Source of the DNA: Puccinia triticina
Taxonomy: Eukaryota; Basidiomycota; Pucciniomycetes; Pucciniales; Pucciniaceae
Direction: 5' to 3'
NCBI RefSeq assembly: GCF_026914185.1
Contig: NC_070572.1
Span: 1,736,001-1,800,000 of the forward strand
DNA length: 64,000 nucleotides
Under the pieces are notes generated by a model. It did not search any database. It was not told the origin of the DNA and saw only the letters and a list, made by a program, of their open reading frames with translations. The position numbers and the translations under genes are program-made. How positions within the stretch are numbered: the first letter of the stretch is position 1; the number at the start of each line of letters is the position of its first letter. This document shows, piece by piece, positions 56,978-64,000 of this stretch.

Positions 56978-57119
56978 GGCATCGGGATGGGCTTTAAAAA
57001 TGCCCCAAACCCCGGGGCATATAGTGTTATTTTGCAGAAGGAGGATTTCTTTGGGGGTGGTGTCTTTTTTTTTGGATTTTTTTTTTTTGACATTACAATG
57101 GCCATATGTAGTATGTACA

Positions 57120-57650
57120 GGTTTATTTTAATGAAACAAGTTGATAAGCACAAGCAATAACCCCAAGGAAATGGGTGTAGGCACTGATAAAAGATGAAAG
57201 GATGTTACAAGGGGCCATTGAAAGCCTGGTACCATCCCTCAAGACACAACAGGGCTCAATGTTCCTTGGTTTGAGGGCAGATTGCTGCCAGGAGACAATT
57301 TTTTGGCCTTTGGAGAATACACGCTTGGAAGCCGCGCTTGTTGCCGGGATCAACAGGTATTTACAAGCCATTTTCAACAGGATAGGATAAGTCTTGTTTT
57401 TACCGGCCAATAGGCGAGGATCTTAGTGCCTTGCGGTTTGGGATACTCCTTCAAGTAGCAACTGATTTCAGAATCAATCCCCTCAATTGGTGCGGGTTGA
57501 TGATAAAAGGCAGTTGGAAAGAAGTTAGAGCCTGATCCGGAGGCTGGGCATTGTGTTTGGGTTGCTAGCAGACTCAGCCGTCTCGTCTTGTTGACGCTCC
57601 CACTAATTTTCAACTTAGAATGTTATCTTTCAGCGGCGTCACAGCTATGG
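57120..57650 (-). pseudogene. hAT family B transposase, C-terminal relic
   Basis: Minus strand reads EISCYLKEYPKPQGTKILAYW in one frame, then YPILLKMACKYLLIPATSAA, SKRVFSKGQKIVSWQQSALK in another, the hAT dimerisation region. The lost part in between is a frameshift near 57400. The same family is present at 1724-2460. The surrounding sequence was split by the 53853-56977 insertion, so the left flank 53760-53852 belongs to the same relic. Confidence 0.7.
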
Positions 57651-57929
57651 GTGATAAGTCCAACACAAATATCTGCAGGATATTCACCACGAGCTTGCTT
57701 AGAGAGTGACACTTTCAGAATTAAACCGTGGGGATAGTGAACAAGGCTAGGATTTATATTGGAACTGTTCTTCCATAGGTTGAGTTCGGTTGGATAATTG
57801 GGAAGATAAACACCAGGAAAAAAAATAGTCACTTGATGACAAGTGACATCATGCCAGCTCCAATGGGCTACCCACCATCTACCCATCATCTACCCACCAT
57901 CTAACCACTTTCAGAATTTCCACAGGAGA

Positions 57930-58075
57930 TCCTCAGTTTTCACTGGGCACCACTGATCCCCATTTCTGGTCAGCTGATACTCAGCTTTAGCTCCAAGCTT
58001 ATGCTCAGCTTTGTTGCCCAGCTCATGCTCAGCTTTGTTGCCCAGATCAGAACCAGTCCTGGCCCACCTGCGTTT
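57930..58075. repeat. Short tandem 'gctcagctttgttgcccag' repeat
   Basis: Two to three units of about 24 bp, related to the 'atgctcagctt' satellite at 59.3-60.0 kb. Confidence 0.5.
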
Positions 58076-58139
58076 CAGCTTTATTCCACTCATGGCTCAT
58101 CTTAGACTCATACTAGTGTTGAAATTGCTCAGGTGAAAA

Positions 58140-58215
58140 GAATTGTGTGTTGTGGGATTTGAACCCACGACCTTCTACATTTGTGAGCCTGAGTCTCTAT
58201 AGTGACAACAGGACA
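58140..58215 (-). other. tRNA-like B-box sequence at the start of repeat copy B
   Basis: Minus strand GTGGGTTCAAATCCCAC (58168-58152) is a perfect 5-7-5 T arm with the B-box GGTTCAAATCC. No clear acceptor or anticodon arms could be drawn, so it is probably a pol III promoter-like or tRNA-derived SINE remnant. Confidence 0.4.
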
Positions 58216-59145
58216 CAAGAAATGGGGGGGCAATAGTTGGATTTCTTGGGATAAAGAAACTACAACTATAAGAGAAAAAGAGAAAGAGAGAGAGAAACCA
58301 AGCAGGATAAGGAAAAAGAGAAGTACTAGGTTATTCTAGTGGGAATGCACGTCCACTGGCAATGCTACTCTTCAGAAGAGTGCTGCTAATCTGTGCTAGA
58401 AGTGCTACAGCTTCCTCTCAGGAGGGTATCTGGATTAGATAAGTTTAATCCAGCCACAATTTTTTAGCTTCCTTCTGGATAGTCAAGGTTCTTAAAGGGA
58501 AACCTGAGGGACAGCCCTGTAACCTAGATTTGAGGCAAAGGCCAATTGATAATAAGGGACAGCCCTGAGATCAAGATAGAGGCAAAGGCCTGTGGATTTG
58601 GAGGGACAGCCCTGTGATCAAGAAGGAGGCAAAACCAGAAGAAAGAGCAGATCAAGCAAGACACAGAGTTGTACCTCTGGGATAAACAAGGTTCAGTGAA
58701 AGAGGTTACTTACTGTCAATATCCTAGGCGCCTGTGACGGTAGGTATACTGGGAGTATAGTAGGCTCTTTGGTGGTGATCCTGGAGTTATCTGGGTGGTG
58801 GTTCTGGTGTGTTGGAGTCTGTAGATCCGCCTCAGGCAACGGGAATCCTGACTACGAAAATTTTCACAGTTTGCTTATGTAATTTACATATGTACATGTG
58901 GTTTGGCGCGCCTGGTAGCGCTGACACGTCACAACTGCACAAGCGCGCCACAACTCAATAACTCAGGGAAGGAGTATAGTTACAATGAATTGATAAGTTG
59001 TAACTAGGGTTAAAATTGCATGAGGAAACAGAATATGAAGTCAAAACAAGGTTATCTCTTAAGATGAAAAAGATATAAAGTAATTTATATGTAACAAAGG
59101 TAGAACAGGCAGCTTTTAGGTCAACTGTGATGACTCTAAGGCTGA
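58180..59145. mobile_element. Dispersed repeat, copy B
   Basis: Matches 6531-7505 (see copy A) with indels and substitutions. Here it is preceded by the tRNA-like arm, absent from copy A, which has 'gaccgtcttctgcagatataattc' instead. This suggests copy A was truncated at that side. Confidence 0.7.
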
Positions 59146-59259
59146 AAACATTCATGAGAGCTGCTCTTATAACACTGAGCTAAACACACAGTTGGTCTTA
59201 CTGGTGATTTTTGGATACTAGATCATATAGCTTGGCCCCTCAAATGGAGCTTGAAGCAT

Positions 59260-59960
59260 ATATTCCAACAACTAGGACTATCATTGGCCCAGCCAATGCT
59301 CAGCTTTGGACCAGTATTGGCTCAGCTGATTTTCAGCTTTGGATAAATCTCGGCCCAGCCAATGCTCAGATTCTGAGTCTGACCACTCCTGTAACAGCTT
59401 ATGCTCATCTGTGGACCAGCCTTGGCTCAGCTGATGCTCAGCTGTGGACCAACCTTGGCTAAGACAATGCTCAGCTGTGGACCAGCCTTGTCTCAGCTGA
59501 TGCTCAGCTGTGGACCAGCCTTGGCTCAGCTGATGCTCAGCTGTGGACCAGCCTTGGCTCAGCTGATGCTCAGCTGTGGAACAGCCTTGGCTCAGGTGAT
59601 ATTAATCTTTTGAATAGTCTCAAAAAATCTGCTTTGGAACAGCCTTGGCTCAGCCAATGCTCAGCTTTGTACCAGCATTGGCTCAGCTGATGCTCAGCTT
59701 TTGAAAATTTTTGGCACAGCTGGTGTTAATCTTTGGAACAGTATTGTCCCAGCTGATCCTAAGCTCTGCACAAGCCTTCCCAAAATGATGCTCAGCTTTG
59801 GACCATTGTTGGCTAAGCTGATGCTCAGATTTGGAATATTCTTGGTCCAGCTGACACTTGAATTCGTATCAGGCTTGGAATATCCAATGCTCAGCTGTGG
59901 CCCAGGCTCAGCCAATGCTCAGCTTTGGCCCAGGCTCAGTCAATGCCTACTGCTCAGCTT
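59260..59960. repeat. 33-bp satellite, about 15-20 units
   Basis: The consensus reads cttggctcagctgatgctca + gctgtggaccagc. Units 59428-59595 are nearly identical, flanking ones more diverged. Because 33 is a multiple of three, a frame of 11-residue repeats (LAQLMLSCGPA) stays open for 70 codons, but no start, splice or homology argues for a gene. Confidence 0.75.
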
Positions 59961-60159
59961 ATGATGAGCATCAGGTGTTCCTGGGAAAAAATTAGGATCA
60001 GCTGACTGTGCCACATTTAGTGCTCTGGTGCAGTCCTGCAAGCTCTACAAGTGCTGGTGGAGCAGACTTGAAGCAGCGCTGGAGTAGCTCTGGAGCAGAA
60101 ACCAAAGCTGCATCATGTCACTTGCCATCAAGTGACTATTTTTTTTTCCTGGTGTTAAA

Positions 60160-60824
60160 AGGAAAGTTTTTTTTTGATTTTTTTTTCTTTTGTTATATTT
60201 AGTTGATTGATGATTTATATTTTGATTTTGTTTCTTTATGTTGGAGGTTCAGTGGAGCTATAACAAGAAATTCCATTTGTTGATCAGTTGTGTACGGCTT
60301 TCAGGGTTTACGGGAAAAGGAAAGGAGTATGTAAGTCTGAGAAGAGCTTGCCGGCTGACTACTATGTTCAATGGTTTGGTATTATTTGTCAAAGGTTACT
60401 CTTCTGAATGCCGGCTACTGATATCTGGGGAATGTGGAGATGTTATTGGCTTGCCGGTTGACTACTGGGGTTAACGGTGTTGGAACAGAATACTCGTCAA
60501 GGCCGGCTACGGGTGTATGATAAAGATTTTTAGAATGATTCGAGCTGCTCTAGCAAGAGGCTCATAACTGTTGGAGGTAGAGCTCAAGGAATCAATGATT
60601 TCATTACATACATATGGAATGACTCTAAATAGTATCTACAAGAGTATGTGACAGGCCACGTAGTCAAGGTCACTGTACATGTCATCTACATGTACCAACA
60701 AGGCTGAGCTCCTTTTGCAGGCACATCAGTGGTATTGAGTGGCTGCGACTTGTCGGATGTCCCCCTGGTGGAGGCCTCTTCTTTTGTGGTATACCCCTTT
60801 GTCACCTGCGAGTAGGTAACTGAA
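60160..60824. other. Stretch without recognised gene
   Basis: Contains four 'gccggctgac/tac' words (60345-60510). A 78-codon frame at 60238 has no recognised content. Confidence 0.35.
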
Positions 60825-63800
60825 GTGCTAAGTAGACTGGCAAAGAAGAAGGCCTCAGGGCCTGATTGCATTCCCAATGAAATCCTCTCCATATGCCCGG
60901 CAGAGCTGGCTGACGCTCTTGCTACCCTTTTCAACAGATGCAAACGCGAGGACCGGTTTCCCGCTGCCTGGCGCATCACCACCACAGTCATTATCAGGAA
61001 GTTTGCAAAACCAGATTACACAAACCCAGGGGTTTACCAGCCAATAGCCCTGCTCAACACAATCAGCAAAGTCTTTGAGTCAACCATTGCTGACCGACTT
61101 ACTTTCTGGGCAGAATCGCAGAACATCATCCCCAACGGACACTCAGGAGGACACCAAGGTAAAGGGTGCGAAGATGCTCTGCTGGCGCTAACTATGTGGG
61201 TAAAGCAGAAATGGAGGGAAGGCATGACAGTCACGGCTCTGTTCTTAGATGGGAAGTTGGCCTACCCGTTGGTCAACCCCTGCTGCCTGGTTCATTCCCT
61301 CCGTCGGAAGGGATGCCCCATCTATTTGTGGAAGATCATAGGCTGTTTCCTGGAAGGTCGACGCACAAGACTTTGCCTTGCGGATTACAAATCAGCTGAG
61401 TTTGAAGTTGAAAAGGGGCTCCCGCAGGGCTCACCCTTATCAGTAATCCTGTAAATCATCTACAACTCCGATCCGTTGCTAAGGCAATTTGACTTTGATA
61501 GGAATGAGGTGTCTTTAGGCTTGATCAATGATATGGTTGACCTCTCCGCGGGAAGGACCGTAGAAGAGGCCAGGGCGCGATTGAATCAGATAGGGGAGGA
61601 GTCGCTCTTGTGGGGCAGGAGCCATGGGGCTATCTTTGATAGCCGGAAGGCACAATTCATGATCTTCCCACATTCAAAAGCGGCTAAGTCCCCTTTCCTC
61701 TTTAATGACCAGGAATTGGCCCCGCAGCGGGACGTTGTGGTGATTTATATAGGCGAGCGTGGTAGAATGTTCACTCGGGGATAGCGTGGGCGGGAATGCA
61801 CAGAGCGGCTCAGGCGGAGTGCATTCCGGTGACATAAGCACTGAGGATGATGTCAGGAAAGCGCGCTAAGAAAAGCTTACGGAAAGTCATGCGCGGACCA
61901 GAATGCACGGATTTTGGATTGGAGCAGAAAAGACAGGGCTGGACTGCGGCGGATTACACACGTGGACTGGTAGCAGCGGTGTGTCAGCGGGTGAGCCACA
62001 ACAGCCAAAGCGAGTTCCACCAGCGGGTGGAACCGGGGTGGAGGCGGTGACAAGAGACCAACTGGCGGGGGCTAGACAGAGGACGGTGAGAGATCAAGCG
62101 TCGGAGAGGAGCGGAGTCTGGGAAAGTGACGTGCGGAATAGCGGGCGGAGCTGGGGGAACTAGTGCGGGAAAGTGTCAAACGTGCGGGATCAGGTGGGAA
62201 CGGCGATGTGTGAGGAGGGAAGGACGGGAAAAGGGGGCGGAGGGATTTCTGGGGGAATCATCCTATTATCCTAGATCATTTTTACGGGGGATTACTCATT
62301 ATTGTACTTACACAAAAAACGGACGTACTGGAGTTATTAGGAGATTATTTGTGACCTTATCTTTACTTTCAGGATTACTTGCGGATTCTGTGCTTACAGA
62401 GTGCGGAGCTTTATTCACCTGCGGATTATTACGCTATAGATCAGGCTCAGAGAGGAGCGCTGAAGGCTAGCGGATAGTAGCAGTGCGGAGCCAAGTTACC
62501 GACAACCACACAGCCTGGACACTAATATTCTTGAAGGAGGCGGTTAGCGGACATTTCCACCAACTTACCAGCTTTCATTCTCACAACGTCAAATGTCTGG
62601 GCCTTTGGCTTGATGAGAAACAGACATTCAGGAAGCAACACGCACAGGTTAGGAAAAAAGCCAATGACACTCTAGGCCAGCTCCTTAGGATTGGCAGCTT
62701 GGCGTGGGGAATACGGGAGCAGGAGCGCGGGCTTCTGATCTCGGCCGTTATTGTGCCCAGGGTTCTTTACGGGGCGCAGGTCTGGTTCACCTCCCTGAAC
62801 AGGCAGCAAGTTTCAAACATGATCTCATAGAACGCTTGGCGGCGCGTTTCGCGTTAGGGGCTCTGAAGTCCACGCCGGTCAAATACCTCAACAAGTATTG
62901 GCCCTTCAGATGCATCAAAACAACCGCTATAAACCGGATTACAAACTTTTACCTGACTAAGCTGACTAGGGTGACTCACAAGGCTACGGCAATAGAGCAG
63001 CAGATTTGAACTGAACTGTTGTGGATGCCCAGGACTTTCCCTAGCCCGGTCCACGCCTCCCTCAACCGGGAGGTACTCATGGCTGGCCTTGCGGAGAAAA
63101 GGCTCAAGGTGGTGAATTTTGTCAACGTTAGCAGGCCCCCATGGTGACCCAAAAGACATATGGAGCTTGTCGTTGACAGGGCCAGCAAGCAGGAGGCAAA
63201 ACAATCAGTGGTATTGTTCCTTGAAACAATAAACCCCGCTTCTGACCTGGTTATCTTCACTGACGGCTCTGCTCACCCAGAGGAAGGGCTAGGAGCAGCG
63301 GTGGTCTCAATAGATGGAAGTCTGTCTGAACTTGCATTCTTAGGTCCGCCAGGCACGACCTCCAACTTCGAGTGTGAATTGGTAGGCATCTGGCTTGGAC
63401 TGGAGATAGGCATCACGGCAAAGCTCCCGGTAACCAGGGCCCAAATAATCATCTTGACGGACAGCCAAGCGGCCATTGACAGGTTGAGGAACCCAAGGGC
63501 TCCAAAATCAGGCCAATACATTCTTTCTCAAATCCAGGATACAGCTGACTCTATCCCAATCTCAACACAGATTATGGTCCAATGGTGCCCGGGCAACGAG
63601 CTGGCCAACAGAAAAGCAGCAGAGGCCAGAGGAGCTTCCCTCCTCGACGACTCAATCAGGGGCAGCGTGTCAGCCAAGAAGACCAATTTGCTCTGGAAGG
63701 AGAAACTATGGAAAGGGTCCCTGCAAATGACCTTTCCTGTTCAGGCGGCATTCCATCAAATTTGCTCAGGGCACATCCATTTGATGCTTTCCAATTCAAG

Positions 63801-63825
63801 TGCAGTCGAGCAACGCTGTAAGTGA
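60825..63825 (+). pseudogene. LINE (Tad1/Jockey-like) reverse transcriptase and RNase H, decayed
   Basis: RT block: AKKKASGPDCIPNEIL, NPGVYQPIALLNTISKVFES, GHSGGHQGKGCEDALL and GLPQGSPLSVIL, then a TAA at 61452-61454. The active-site FxDD box is altered (LINDMVDLS). The frame ends near 61744; a segment of about 840 bp (61745-62585) interrupts it, then KCLGLWLDEKQTFRKQHAQV and VIVPRVLYGAQVWF resume. RNase H (63160-63825): FTDGSAHPEEGLGAA, NFECELVGIW, LTDSQAAIDRL and QWCPGNELANRKA. The endonuclease half is missing, so this is a 5'-truncated, old copy with stops of several types. Confidence 0.8.
61745..62585. mobile_element. Unnamed insertion inside the LINE
   Basis: The LINE frame breaks at 'RDVV' (61744) and resumes with 'VKCLGLW' (62587). 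The insert starts GTTGTGG and ends TCACAAC, possibly short inverted ends. Inside are frames without homology. Its type is unknown. Confidence 0.4.
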
Positions 63826-64000
63826 TGCGATGCATGCATTGGTATAGGGATGTATCGCATCGGTGATACACCCCAATATTTTGCATCGCATCGAATCGGA
63901 TGAGCCGGTCAATGCGGCATGCATCGGTTAAGGTGCATCGCTTATTCAATGCAATACAGCATCCAGGATGGGTATGCATCGGGTTTGCCAATACAAAATC
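63826..64000. repeat. 'gcatcgcatcg' rich repeat, cut by the window end
   Basis: Words 'atgcatcg', 'gatgcgatgcatgcat' and their inverses recur. 'tatagggatgtatcgcatcgg' at 63842 looks like a hAT-type terminus (TAGGGATG). The other end lies beyond the window. Confidence 0.5.

Larger units (their letters stand above)
57810..60155. mobile_element. 2.3 kb element with CACCAGG inverted ends, non-coding
   Basis: Ends ACACCAGGAAAAAAAATAGT and then 'cacttgatgacaagtgacat' pair over about 40 bp with the right end (60108-60155). The flanking trinucleotide is TAA on both sides (57807-57809, 60156-60158). The same end sequence defines the 112-bp MITE at 31743-31854. The interior has no transposase: it contains the dispersed repeat (58180-59145) and a 33-bp satellite (about 59260-59960), so it is a non-autonomous carrier. 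Confidence 0.7.

Noticed and set aside
59401..59613. 70-codon LAQLMLSCGPA repeat frame as a secreted repeat protein
   Set aside because: It is satellite-derived and has no promoter, splice or signal-peptide evidence.
1..64000. CRISPR array, rRNA genes, bacterial operons
   Set aside because: Spaced repeats here are satellites or palindromes without unique spacers; introns and retrotransposons show a eukaryotic nuclear genome; no rRNA core sequence was seen.

Overview
The window looks like repeat-rich nuclear DNA of a basidiomycete fungus, most probably a rust (Pucciniales). The evidence is short GT-AG introns in every gene model, Copia, hAT, Harbinger and Tnp2-type elements of the kind common in rust genomes, and three ordinary fungal genes packed between transposons. 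Family assignments come from reading protein motifs; no search was run, and the species is unresolved.

Layout. 1-2.46 kb holds degenerate repeats and a hAT relic. 2.46-7.94 kb is a whole Harbinger element (TTA target duplication) with a broken transposase and a broken NAM/Myb-like partner gene, itself carrying a 990 bp hAT-type MITE (8-bp duplication) and a dispersed repeat. 7.95-37.70 kb is a four-level nest: a hAT-like non-autonomous element contains Copia-1 (8089-36933, 5-bp duplication CTCTG); Copia-1 contains Copia-2 in the opposite orientation (9080-32095, duplication ATTTG, LTRs differing at 1 of 307 positions); Copia-2 contains a 17.7 kb EnSpm/CACTA-type element (9872-27536, 43-bp perfect terminal inverted repeats, duplication TAC). 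Two small MITEs sit in the LTRs.

The EnSpm-type element is the most interesting object. Besides a Tnp2-type transposase it carries an intact SNF2-type DEAH ATPase, two paralogous small basic proteins with a shared intron position, and a 722-aa protein with an apparent SUMO-interaction motif. A 16-24 bp palindrome built on TTGGACGATCGTCCAA recurs about nine times, only in its intergenic parts. I infer that the genes form one set that moves together.

Host genes lie at 38.6-48.7 kb: a 19-exon sugar/polyol transporter with a 6-nt microexon, a three-RRM RNA-binding protein, and COP9 signalosome subunit 5 with an intact JAMM site. From 49 kb on there are MITE arrays, a nearly intact hAT element (53853-56977) inserted in an older hAT relic, a large inverted-repeat element with a 33-bp satellite (57810-60155), and a decayed LINE (60.8-63.8 kb).

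All 12 premature in-frame stops I could place in the LTR and DNA transposons are TGA where CGA (Arg) is plausible, and several paired repeats differ by C/T at CpG. This suggests CpG-directed C-to-T decay.
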